A stretch of DNA of 64,000 nt from Arthrobacter sp. Leaf137 (lineage in GTDB: Bacteria > Actinomycetota > Actinomycetes > Actinomycetales > Micrococcaceae). The notes under the pieces were generated by a model. It was not told the DNA's origin. It worked only from the letters and a program-made list of their open reading frames with translations, and did not search any database. The translations under genes were made by a program, and so were the position numbers. The stretch is from contig NZ_LMOI01000018.1 of NCBI RefSeq assembly GCF_001423525.1, positions 321,435-385,434 of the forward strand. The letters run 5' to 3'. Positions 38,134 through 48,096 of this stretch are shown piece after piece (the stretch's first letter is position 1; every line of letters starts with the position of its first letter).

Positions 38134-38943
38134 ATGGCTTCGAACAACCACCCCGAACCCGACGCGGACGCCGAAAGCGGCCCGTCCGGCGGGGTGCAGT
38201 CCGTAGAGCGCGCCCTCGCGGTCCTGGAGATCCTGGCGCGTGAAGGCCAGGCCGGAGTCAGTGAAATTGCCGAAGAAATGGGCATCCACAAGTCCACAGT
38301 GTCCCGGTTGATGGGATCCCTGGTCAGCCGGGACATGGTGCAGCAGAACAACGACCGCGGAAAATACCAGCTGGGGTTCGGCATCCTCCGCCTTGCCAGC
38401 GTGATCCCCGGCCGGCTCAGCCTGGTCCACGAGGCACGGCCTGTCCTGGAGGGCCTCGCGGCCGAGTTCAAGGAGACGGTCAACCTGGCCGTACTGCGCT
38501 CCAACTACGCGGTCAACGTGGACCAGGCCATGGGGCCGTCCACGCTGGCCACCTACGACTGGGTGGGCAGCCTGACCCCGCTGCACGCCACGTCCAGCGG
38601 AAAGATCCTGCTGGCCGCGCTGGCCACGGACGAGCGCGACAGGATCCTGAAGGAGACCGGCCTCCCGGCCCGCACGTCCCGCACCGTCACCAACCGGCAG
38701 GAGCTGGACCGCCAGCTGCTGGAAGCCGGCAGCAAGGGTTACGCGGTGGTCCGCGAAGAGTTCGAGATCGGCCTGAACGCCATAGCGGTGCCGGTGCACA
38801 ACCACCAGGGCAACGTGGTGGGCTCCATCAGCATTTCCGGCCCGGCCTTCCGCTTCGATCCGGAAAAGATCCCGGGCCTGGTGGAGGCACTCCGCGAGGC
38901 GGGCCTCCAGATCAGCGCCAATATGGGGTACGCCAGGCGCTAA
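38134..38943 (+). CDS. IclR-family transcriptional regulator (AllR-like)
   Basis: A 269-residue regulator. The winged helix lies at residues 18-75 (VQSVERALAVLEILA, GVSEIAEEMGIHKSTVSRLM), and the ligand domain follows with the typical TPLHATSSGKILLAAL and GLNAIAVPV motifs. The ATG at 38134 has GGGAGC before it. It lies 158 bases after uraH. IclR proteins of purine/allantoin clusters (AllR) sense glyoxylate or allantoin. Three matching boxes at the hyi and uraD promoters suggest that it represses both units. Confidence 0.9.
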   Translation: MASNNHPEPDADAESGPSGGVQSVERALAVLEILAREGQAGVSEIAEEMGIHKSTVSRLMGSLVSRDMVQQNNDRGKYQLGFGILRLASVIPGRLSLVHEARPVLEGLAAEFKETVNLAVLRSNYAVNVDQAMGPSTLATYDWVGSLTPLHATSSGKILLAALATDERDRILKETGLPARTSRTVTNRQELDRQLLEAGSKGYAVVREEFEIGLNAIAVPVHNHQGNVVGSISISGPAFRFDPEKIPGLVEALREAGLQISANMGYARR

Positions 38944-38957
38944 ACACGATCAGGAAC

Positions 38958-38988
38958 GGCCCCGACCCCTATGGGTCGGGGCCTTTTT
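38958..38988 (+). terminator. Terminator after iclR
   Basis: A perfect 11-bp GC stem (38958-38968 and 38973-38983) with a four-base loop followed by five T residues: a textbook intrinsic terminator. Confidence 0.95.
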
Positions 38989-39441
38989 ATGTCTCCTTCC
39001 GTGCTTTCCAATTGCCTCTTGCGCAATCGTCGCTGCACTGTGCAACAAATGGATTTCGCTTTCCTCACTGTCAAGCGGCCGGGTCCTGTTGCCCCGGCCG
39101 GTGGAAATACCTTGACTTTGAATGTGGCGTAGCGCACTCTGTTGCCTAACGCGAATACTGTTGACCCTTGCGAAACACTCCCCAGGTGCTTTACCCGTCC
39201 GCCATCCCGGTCCGTCGGAATCTTCCAGCCGCCGCGACCCATACCAGAGGTAACTCCACGCACCCCGCCTGCCGGCGCCGGGAAGAGACTGCCGGCAAGC
39301 ACTTGCCTTAAAACAGCTACGCACCATCTACGGCGACATCATGGCCTTCAAGTCCGGCGAAGTCCCCCAAGCTTCGATCCGGCGGACGCGCCGGGCCCTG
39401 CCTTGCGCATGTCCATGACCGCCGAGCAAAGGATCCAGCTC
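38989..39441 (+). other. Long leader region before the BCCT transporter
   Basis: This stretch of about 450 bases holds no convincing gene, although the transporter frame stays open back to 39142. TTGACT at 39112-39117 could be a -35 element, but no clear -10 follows. A short perfect palindrome TTGCGCAA lies at 39019-39026. I recognise no riboswitch. Confidence 0.4.
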
Positions 39442-41412
39442 ATGGCTATCAATAGTGAATTAACCACCCCTAAACCCGGGCGTCCCGAGGACGACCAGGA
39501 CAGCATCCCCGCTGAGGCAGCCGCCGCCCCGGGCGGCAGCACACCGGACACCGCAGCCCCTCCCGCGGAAGACACCCTCACCGAACCCCTCCCGGACACC
39601 GAAGAGTACGACCAGATCCTGGAGGAACTGCGCCAGACCAAGACCGAACATGCGGTGTCCCAGCGCCGCAACCGCAAGCTCACCCTGGACAAGGCAACTT
39701 TCGGAATCACGGGCGCCATCGCCGTCGCCTTCGTGCTCTGGGGTTTCTTCGGCAAGGACAGCCTGGCCGCGACCTCCAAGGACGCCCTTGACTGGGTCAT
39801 GGAGTACACGGGCTGGCTCTTCATGGTTCTCGCCTCCCTGTTTGTCGTCTTCGTCCTGTGGCTGGCCATGGGGAAGTTCGGCAACATCCCCCTCGGCAAG
39901 GACGGCGAAAAGCCCGAATTCCGTACCGTGTCCTGGATCGCCATGATGTTCGCGGCCGGCATGGGCATCGGCCTGATGTTCTACGGCGTCGCAGAACCGC
40001 TCTACCACTTCATCTCACCGCCACCCGGAACGGTTGACGGCCGCACACCCGCCGCCATTCAGACCGCCATGGCCACCTCGATCTTCCACTGGACCCTGCA
40101 CCCCTGGGCCATGTACGCCGTGGTGGGCATTGCAATGGCCTACGGGACCTACCGCCTGGGCCGCAAGCAACTGATCTCCGCAGCCTTCACGTCACTGTTC
40201 GGCATCCGGACGGTTGAGGGACCGGTAGGCAAGTTCATCAACATCCTGGCCATCTTCGCCACGCTCTTTGGAACCGCAGCATCGCTGGGCCTCGGCGCCC
40301 TGCAGATCGGCAGCGGCCTCACCTCCAATGGCTGGGTGGGCGAAGTGGGAACCCCGGCACTGGTGGCCATCGTGGCCATCCTGACGGCATGCTTCGTAGC
40401 GTCCGCAGTCTCCGGCATCAGCCGCGGCATCCAGTGGCTGTCCAACATCAACATGGTCCTGGCCGTGGTCCTGGCGGTCATCGTCTTTGTGGCCGGTCCC
40501 AGCCTGTTCATCCTGAACCTCATCCCCTCTGCCGTCGGCGACTACGCCCGTGACCTCGCGGAAATGTCCTCCCGCACCGAGGCGGTGGGGGATGAAGCCC
40601 TGCGCACCTGGATGTCCAGCTGGACCATCTTCTACTGGGCTTGGTGGATCTCCTGGACGCCCTTCGTTGGCATGTTCATCGCCCGCATCAGCCGCGGCCG
40701 CACCATCCGCCAGTTCGTCACCGGCGTGCTGCTGGTACCCAGCGTTGTCAGCGTGATCTGGTTCGGCATCTTCGGCGGTGCCGCGTTCAACATCCAGCAG
40801 GAGGCCGACAAGGCCGGTCAGCCCGGCCTGATGACCGTCACCGACGGCGTGGCTTCCATCGACTTTGACGGGGCACTGTTCAACTTGGTGAAGAACCTGC
40901 CGATGCCGGGCTGGCTGACCGCCGCGGTGATTGTCCTGGCGATGGTCCTCGTAGCCATCTTCTTCATCACGGGCGCGGATTCAGCCTCCCTGATCATGTC
41001 CTCCCTCAGCTCCAACGGAGCCTCGGATCCCAAGCGCGGGCTCGTCATCTTCTGGGGCGCCCTCACCGGTGCCGTGGCCGCGGTGATGCTGCTGGCCGGC
41101 GGCGATGAACCCTCCGAAGCGTTGTCCGGCCTGCAAAGGATCACCATTGTGGCGGCACTGCCGTTCGTGGTGGTGATGCTGCTGCTGTGCTTCGCCCTCG
41201 CCAAGGACCTCCGGCGGGACCCGCTGTCGCTGCGTCGCCGCCTGGCGGATTCCGTCGTCGAACGCGCCATCCGCACCGGCGTCGAACAGCACGGCGGCGT
41301 CCAGTTCGACCTGGTGACACGGCACGAACACAGCGAGAAGTGCGCGGAAGGGGACTCCTGCCCCGGCTCGGATTCCAGCCCTGTTTCCAGCACCGAGTCC
41401 AGCAAGAACTAG
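39442..41412 (+). CDS. BCCT-family betaine/choline-type transporter
   Basis: A 656-residue carrier with about 12 helices. The start at 39442 is chosen for the AAAGGA eight bases upstream. A soluble acidic N-terminus of about 80 residues precedes the helices. Diagnostic motifs are MFAAGMGIGLMFYGVAEPLY and the tryptophan-rich YWAWWISWTPFVGMFIARIS. The GMGIG loop and the Trp box are those that bind trimethylammonium groups in BetP. It therefore probably imports glycine betaine, dimethylglycine or a similar compound, which fits the dimethylglycine oxidase genes downstream. The C-terminus is polar and could sense osmotic state (inference). Confidence 0.92.
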   Translation: MAINSELTTPKPGRPEDDQDSIPAEAAAAPGGSTPDTAAPPAEDTLTEPLPDTEEYDQILEELRQTKTEHAVSQRRNRKLTLDKATFGITGAIAVAFVLWGFFGKDSLAATSKDALDWVMEYTGWLFMVLASLFVVFVLWLAMGKFGNIPLGKDGEKPEFRTVSWIAMMFAAGMGIGLMFYGVAEPLYHFISPPPGTVDGRTPAAIQTAMATSIFHWTLHPWAMYAVVGIAMAYGTYRLGRKQLISAAFTSLFGIRTVEGPVGKFINILAIFATLFGTAASLGLGALQIGSGLTSNGWVGEVGTPALVAIVAILTACFVASAVSGISRGIQWLSNINMVLAVVLAVIVFVAGPSLFILNLIPSAVGDYARDLAEMSSRTEAVGDEALRTWMSSWTIFYWAWWISWTPFVGMFIARISRGRTIRQFVTGVLLVPSVVSVIWFGIFGGAAFNIQQEADKAGQPGLMTVTDGVASIDFDGALFNLVKNLPMPGWLTAAVIVLAMVLVAIFFITGADSASLIMSSLSSNGASDPKRGLVIFWGALTGAVAAVMLLAGGDEPSEALSGLQRITIVAALPFVVVMLLLCFALAKDLRRDPLSLRRRLADSVVERAIRTGVEQHGGVQFDLVTRHEHSEKCAEGDSCPGSDSSPVSSTESSKN

Positions 41413-41431
41413 GCAAGCCACGCAATAGAAA

Positions 41432-41469
41432 AGGTCCGGCTCCGGTGGATGTCCACCGGGGCCGGACCT
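41432..41469. terminator. Terminator after BCCT gene
   Basis: An 18-bp inverted repeat (41432-41449 and 41452-41469) with one G-T wobble and a two-base loop, between convergent genes. Confidence 0.82.
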
Positions 41470-41552
41470 GTGCTGGTTCGCCTACCCCTCCAGGCCGGGA
41501 GCAGGCCGGGACCAGGCCGGGAAGGTTGGGCCAAGGCAGCTTCAGTACGGGC

Positions 41553-41828
41553 TTAAACCCATATCTGGTAGCCGGTGCCCTTGTCGAAAAGCCGGCGGGT
41601 ATCGGCGCCGGCGCCGGCAAGCCACAGAACCGAATCGTCGTCCGCGGCCTGGTCCACCACTCCCGTCGCCACATGCTCCCCGAGCAACCACACCTCCACG
41701 GTGTGGCCTGGAAGGCGGGCCCAGTCGGCCCGGACTCCTTGCACCGGCACGCTCTTGCCGCGGCCATTCCGCTTTGCTTCGATGGTGCTGCTTCCGGCAT
41801 CTGCGACGGCGTGCACGCTGGGGTTCAT
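41553..41828 (-). CDS. Unknown 91-residue protein under the GntR-type operator
   Basis: A short soluble protein from an ATG with GGAGGAAGAG directly before it. It contains HTVEVWLLGEHVATGVVDQA and DDDSVLWLAGAGADTRRLFD and ends GYQIWV, suggesting a small beta-rich fold. I do not recognise a family. Its promoter is unusually clear: TTGACG and CATACT 17 bases apart, followed by the best copy of the one-carbon operator. That placement links it to formaldehyde/formate metabolism, although nothing in the protein shows a catalytic site. Confidence 0.75.
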   Translation of the reverse strand: MNPSVHAVADAGSSTIEAKRNGRGKSVPVQGVRADWARLPGHTVEVWLLGEHVATGVVDQAADDDSVLWLAGAGADTRRLFDKGTGYQIWV

Positions 41829-41867
41829 CTCTTCCTCCGGATAGTCTGGTCAGCCCCTTAGGGGTCA

Positions 41868-41932
41868 GCATTGATATTTTTTTGATATATCAATGCTGAT
41901 GAAAGTATGACCCGGGTCACACGGGGCGTCAA
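41868..41932 (-). promoter_or_regulatory. Promoter and palindromic operator of the 91-residue protein gene
   Basis: On the minus strand TTGACG (41927-41932) and CATACT (41904-41909) are 17 bases apart. Directly downstream, at the expected start, lies a palindrome with 10-bp arms GCATTGATAT (41868-41877) and ATATCAATGC (41887-41896); within it TTGATATATCAA (41882-41893) is itself a perfect palindrome. A protein bound here would block transcription. Confidence 0.75.
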
Positions 41933-42078
41933 CACCGTTCCGGAATAGCGGTGGCATTCGTCGGAAATGCGCGTCCGCGCCACAAGGCTGAGCGGCAGCG
42001 GGGCGGCGGGACGGCGAGGGCCGGACGCTGAAGAGGGCCTCGCGGACAACGTGACGACCGCGAGGGCAACGATGGCGA

Positions 42079-42759
42079 TTAGGCGCTGAAGAGCGCCTCA
42101 CGGACGGCGCGCTCAAACCCGCTGACGTGCACGCGCGCCAGATCGGCTGCGCTGTCCTCATCGCCGTCGATGACCGCCCGCAGCAGGTTCAGGTGCTCGT
42201 GCACGTGGGCCGAGAGGTCCGGCAGGCGGTCCACCACCATGCACCAGATCCTTGTTGCCAGGTTGTCGTAGCGGATCAGGATGTCCTCGAGGTGCGGGTT
42301 GGCAGCTGCCGCATAGATACTGTGGTGGACGCGGGAATCCAGCTGGAGGGTTTCCACCACGGAGGCCGCGCTGACATCAAAGGCCTCAACCTCAGCGAGG
42401 ATGTCCTTGAGGTTCGCCCGGACAGCGGGCGAGGCAACCCGCGCGGCGCGTGAGGCGGCCAGGGGCTCCAACTGGGTGCGGATCTCGGAGATATACGAAA
42501 GATCGGTCACGTCCACCCGGGTGGCGAAGGTGCCGCGCCGGGGGTAGGTCACCACCAGTCGGTCCAGCTCCAGCCTCTTGAGGGCCTCGCGGACAGGCGT
42601 GCGGCCCACTCCCAATGATTTGGACAGCGCATCGTCGTTGAGCAGGTCGCCGGGCTTTATGTCCAGCATCAGCAGCCTGTCGCGGATGCTTTCGTAGGCG
42701 ACGTCCGCGAGCGATTTCCTGGCGGCATCTTCCGCGAGCGCCAAAGTCTCAATTGCCAT
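42079..42759 (-). CDS. GntR-family (FCD/FadR subgroup) transcriptional regulator
   Basis: A 226-residue regulator. The N-terminal winged helix has LADVAYESIRDRLLMLDIKP, DDALSKSLGVGRTPVREAL and RRGTFATRV. The FCD ligand domain follows, with an all-helical fold and metal-binding histidines such as HHSIYAAAANPHLEDI and VHEHLNLL. The ATG at 42759 is preferred; the frame is open to 42831. It is divergent from purU, and GATATATC-type sites lie in the 122 bases between, as well as at three other one-carbon promoters. It is the obvious candidate for the regulator of that set (inference). Confidence 0.9.
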   Translation of the reverse strand: MAIETLALAEDAARKSLADVAYESIRDRLLMLDIKPGDLLNDDALSKSLGVGRTPVREALKRLELDRLVVTYPRRGTFATRVDVTDLSYISEIRTQLEPLAASRAARVASPAVRANLKDILAEVEAFDVSAASVVETLQLDSRVHHSIYAAAANPHLEDILIRYDNLATRIWCMVVDRLPDLSAHVHEHLNLLRAVIDGDEDSAADLARVHVSGFERAVREALFSA

Positions 42760-42793
42760 CGCAGCACCTCTCCCCTCGAGCCGAAAAAACCTA

Positions 42794-42866
42794 TTGACCT
42801 CACCCACCGACCAGTATACGCTGATCTTCAACCTAATATATCAGTACGCAACACCGGAATATATCT
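42794..42866 (+). promoter_or_regulatory. purU operon promoter with two GntR-type sites
   Basis: TTGACC (42794-42799) and TATACG (42815-42820) form a possible promoter with a short 15-base spacer. Downstream are TAATATATCA (42834-42843) and GAATATATCT (42857-42866), two variants of the TGATATATCA motif, 23 bases apart. They lie between the promoter and the purU start, fitting repression. Confidence 0.6.
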
Positions 42867-42881
42867 ATAGAAGGAGGAGAC

Positions 42882-43802
42882 ATGACCCTGGTGGAAACAG
42901 CCTCATCGACGGCCCTCGGCGGGACCACGCTTACCGAAACGGTTGAGCAGCCGACGGATCAGAAGTTTGTCCTGACCCTGTCCTGCGGCGAGCGCGCCGG
43001 CATTGTCCAGGCCGTGACAACCTTCCTGTTCGACCGCGGCTTCAACATTGACGAGCACCAGCAGTTCGATGACAGCCTCCGCGAAACGCTGCACCTGCGT
43101 ACCGCGTTCTCCGGTTCGCCGGCCTACACCCGGGCCACGCTCGAAGAAGAGTTCCGTCCCATCGCAGACCGGTTCGGCATGAAGTTCAGCTTTGCCGACC
43201 AGACCCAGCAGCGCGTACTGGTGATGGTGTCCAAGTTCGGGCACTGCCTCAACGACCTCATCTTCCGCTGGCGCGGCGGCACCCTGGGCGGTGACCTGGT
43301 ACTGGTGGTGTCCAACCACGAAACCCACCGCGCGATGGCCGAGGCCGCCGGCCTGCCGTTCATCCACATTCCCGTCACCGCGGATACGAAGGCGGACGCC
43401 GAGCAGCGCCTGCTGGACCTGGTGGAGGAATACGACGTGGACCTGGTGGTCCTGGCCCGCTACATGCAGGTCCTGTCCAACGATCTGTGCCGTGCCCTGG
43501 AAGGCCGCGCCATCAATATCCACCACTCCTTCCTTCCCGGTTTCAAGGGGGCACGCCCCTACCACCAGGCCTACGACCGCGGCGTGAAGCTCGTGGGGGC
43601 CACGGCCCACTACGTCACCGCCGACCTGGATGAGGGCCCGATCATCGAGCAGGAAGTCATCCGGGTTGACCACAGCTACGGGCCCACCTCCCTCTCCACC
43701 GTGGGCCAGGACGCCGAAGCCCTCGCCCTGTCCCGCGCCGTGCGGTGGCACTGCCAGCACCGTGTCCTGCTGGACCAGACCAGCACCGTGGTGTTCCGCT
43801 AG
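42882..43802 (+). CDS. purU: Formyltetrahydrofolate deformylase
   Basis: A 306-residue enzyme that hydrolyses 10-formyl-THF to formate and THF. Residues 25-110 form an ACT domain (LTLSCGERAGIVQAVTTFL). The rest is a formyl-transferase fold with the catalytic set NIHHSFLPGFKGARPYHQAY and a late Asp in YVTADLDEGPIIEQ. AGAAGGAGGAG precedes the ATG. It opens the operon purU-dmg-fchA-folD. In this setting its job is to drain one-carbon units made by dimethylglycine oxidase as formate and free the THF carrier. Confidence 0.95.
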   Translation: MTLVETASSTALGGTTLTETVEQPTDQKFVLTLSCGERAGIVQAVTTFLFDRGFNIDEHQQFDDSLRETLHLRTAFSGSPAYTRATLEEEFRPIADRFGMKFSFADQTQQRVLVMVSKFGHCLNDLIFRWRGGTLGGDLVLVVSNHETHRAMAEAAGLPFIHIPVTADTKADAEQRLLDLVEEYDVDLVVLARYMQVLSNDLCRALEGRAINIHHSFLPGFKGARPYHQAYDRGVKLVGATAHYVTADLDEGPIIEQEVIRVDHSYGPTSLSTVGQDAEALALSRAVRWHCQHRVLLDQTSTVVFR

Positions 43803-46349
<2,547 letters not shown>

Positions 46350-46351
46350 CC

Positions 46352-47023
46352 ATGGCCGAACAGCAAGCGAACAGCGCAGGTTCCCCCGGCTCAGCTTCAA
46401 TCGGCGCAGAGACCATCAGCGGCTACCTCGCCCGGCTCGCCTCCCGGCAGCCGACCCCCGGGGGCGGTGCCGCTGCGGCCCTCCATGCTGCGCAAGGCGC
46501 TGCCCTGGTGGCCATGGTGGCCCGGTACACCACCGGTCCCAAGTACGCCGAAAACGCGGCGCTGGTAGAGCGGATCGCCGGCATCGCCGACGAACTGGCC
46601 ACCGAAGCACTGCGGCTGGCGGATTCGGATGAGCAGGTCTTCCAGGCGGTCATCGACTCCTACAAGCTGCCTGCCGACACGGAGGAACTGAAGGCCGCTA
46701 AGAGCGGCGCCGTCCAGGCGGCCCTCGTCCAGGCGGCGCAGACCCCGGCGCAGCTCATCAAACTCGCCGGTTCGGTGGTGGAACTCGCCACCGAACTGGG
46801 CGAGGTGGCAAACCCGAACGTCATCAGCGACGTCGCAGCAGCGGCGGATGCCGCCCGGGCTGCCGCAACCACCGCCCGGGTGAACATCGACATCAACCTT
46901 GTTGCCATCAAGGACCCGGGTGTCAGGTCACTGCTGGCAGACCAGACGGACGGCCTCGCAGACAAGGTTGTTGCGGCAGCGGACAGCCTCGCGGCCCGGG
47001 TGCGGGAAAGGATCCTTCAATGA
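46352..47023 (+). CDS. fchA: Methenyltetrahydrofolate cyclohydrolase (FTCD_C family)
   Basis: A 223-residue helical protein of the cyclodeaminase/cyclohydrolase family. Key segments are SGYLARLASRQPTPGGGAAAA, MVARYTTGPKY and AAATTARVNIDINL. FchA-type enzymes convert 5,10-methenyl-THF to 10-formyl-THF, the step usually done by FolD. The ATG lies two bases after the dmg stop, and the end overlaps the folD start by four bases. The companion FolD here lacks the cyclohydrolase lysine, so FchA is probably the needed activity. A cyclodeaminase role on formimino-THF is less likely without histidine-degradation neighbours. Confidence 0.88.
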   Translation: MAEQQANSAGSPGSASIGAETISGYLARLASRQPTPGGGAAAALHAAQGAALVAMVARYTTGPKYAENAALVERIAGIADELATEALRLADSDEQVFQAVIDSYKLPADTEELKAAKSGAVQAALVQAAQTPAQLIKLAGSVVELATELGEVANPNVISDVAAAADAARAAATTARVNIDINLVAIKDPGVRSLLADQTDGLADKVVAAADSLAARVRERILQ

Positions 47024-47901
47024 GCCCCTCTACCACCACAACACTGTCCGGAAAGGCGCTGGCCGGAGTCATCCGGCAGCGCACCCAGGATGAGGCCCGG
47101 GAACTTGAGCGGGACGGTGCGCATCCGTCCCTCGCCGTGGTCATCGCCACGGACGACGGGTCAACGCACTGGTACGTCCGCTCCATCGAACGGGCGGCCG
47201 AAGCTGCGGGCATCGGCTGCCGCATCATCGACCTCGGGCACGATGCCACCGAGCAGGTGCTGGCCAACGTCCTGCGGGACCTCAGCGCAGAGCCTTCGGT
47301 CCACGGCATCATCCTGCAGACGCCGCTGCCGGCAGGAGTCCGGACCGATGCCCTGGTGGGCCTGATCGCGCCGGAAAAGGACATTGACGGCGCCAACCCG
47401 CTCAGCCTCGGCCGCCTCGCCGTGGGGCAGCCGGCCTTCGCCCCCGCCACCGCCCGCGCCGTGGTCGAAATACTCGACCACTACGACGTCCCCGTTGCGG
47501 GCCGCAGCGTGGCAGTGGTGGGCCGGTCCGCCGTCGTGGGCAAACCCCTGGCCCTGCTGCTGCTGGAACGCGACGCGGCCATCACCGTGTGCCACTCCCG
47601 CTCCGGCCCGCTGGAGCGGCACACCCGGCAGGCGGACATTGTGGTGGTGGCCGCCGGAAGGACGGGACTGGTGAACGGCAGCCATATCTCGCCGGACACT
47701 GTTGTGGTGGACGTTGGCACCAACGTCCTCCCTGACGGCTCCCTGGTGGGCGATGTGGACGGGGCAAGCGTGAACGGCATCGCCGCCGCACTGACCCCGG
47801 TTCCCGGCGGCGTCGGCTCGGTAACCACCGCGCTGTTGCTGCTGCACACCGTAGAGGCTGCGCGTCAGCAGTCGCCGGTCCAGCTTTTGGAAAACGCCTA
47901 A
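47020..47901 (+). CDS. folD: FolD: methylenetetrahydrofolate dehydrogenase, cyclohydrolase lysine replaced
   Basis: A 293-residue FolD. Folate-site and NADP-site motifs are intact: Y52 in HWYVRS, Q100 in LQTPLP, KDIDGANP, GRSAVVGKPLALLLL and TPVPGGVGSVTTALLL. However, the catalytic lysine expected four residues after Y52 (K56 in the human enzyme, K54 in E. coli) is isoleucine (I56). In characterised enzymes this lysine is essential for cyclohydrolase activity, while dehydrogenase activity can persist without it. The gene overlaps fchA, which supplies the missing step. This is probably a specialised paralogue; a housekeeping FolD would be elsewhere. Confidence 0.9.
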   Translation: MSPSTTTTLSGKALAGVIRQRTQDEARELERDGAHPSLAVVIATDDGSTHWYVRSIERAAEAAGIGCRIIDLGHDATEQVLANVLRDLSAEPSVHGIILQTPLPAGVRTDALVGLIAPEKDIDGANPLSLGRLAVGQPAFAPATARAVVEILDHYDVPVAGRSVAVVGRSAVVGKPLALLLLERDAAITVCHSRSGPLERHTRQADIVVVAAGRTGLVNGSHISPDTVVVDVGTNVLPDGSLVGDVDGASVNGIAAALTPVPGGVGSVTTALLLLHTVEAARQQSPVQLLENA

Positions 47902-47915
47902 CGTTCAAAAAAGTG

Positions 47916-47983
47916 TGGACACGACATTCACCACTGACCTAAAATTACTGATATATCTTTATCCGCAACAATGAGATATCAGT
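47916..47983 (+). promoter_or_regulatory. moeA-fdhD promoter with GntR-type operator
   Basis: TGGACA (47916-47921) and TAAAAT (47940-47945) are 18 bases apart. Overlapping the expected start is an inverted pair ACTGATAT (47947-47954) and ATATCAGT (47976-47983); the left half contains the GATATATC core at 47950-47957. The same motif occurs at the purU, mscR and 91-residue-protein promoters. Confidence 0.62.
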
Positions 47984-47984
47984 C

Positions 47985-48071
47985 GCCCGTTGCTCGTAGA
48001 CGGTGCTTCGATGGCCTGAAACCTGGGGAGGTATTCCTCGTCGAAGCACCGCTTACGGGCAACGGGCTTTT
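47985..48071 (+). ncRNA. Long structured leader hairpin before moeA, possible attenuator
   Basis: Helix 1 GCCCGTTGC/GCAACGGGC (47985-47993 and 48059-48067), a 4-bp helix CGTA/TACG, and helix 2 GGTGCTTCGA/TCGAAGCACC (48002-48011 and 48041-48050) stack with small internal loops. The 29-base top contains a GAGG-TATT-CCTC mini-hairpin. Four T residues follow the base of helix 1, and moeA starts 25 bases later. It could be a metabolite-sensing leader, or a REP-like element acting as a terminator. I could not match it to the molybdenum-cofactor riboswitch by eye. Confidence 0.55.
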
Positions 48072-48096
48072 CGCTTCAACTCCGCAAGGGGCATCC

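Noticed and set aside
39142..39441. N-terminal extension of 100 residues on the BCCT transporter
   Set aside because: The extension has Pro/Arg-rich, non-coding-like sequence and no ribosome binding site at its start; AAAGGA before the ATG at 39442 fits better.
47985..48071. Possible selenocysteine tRNA near formate dehydrogenase maturation genes
   Set aside because: The length is similar, but there is no T-loop GGTTCGA pattern, no D-stem layout and no CCA end; the fdhF-like gene also has no in-frame TGA.
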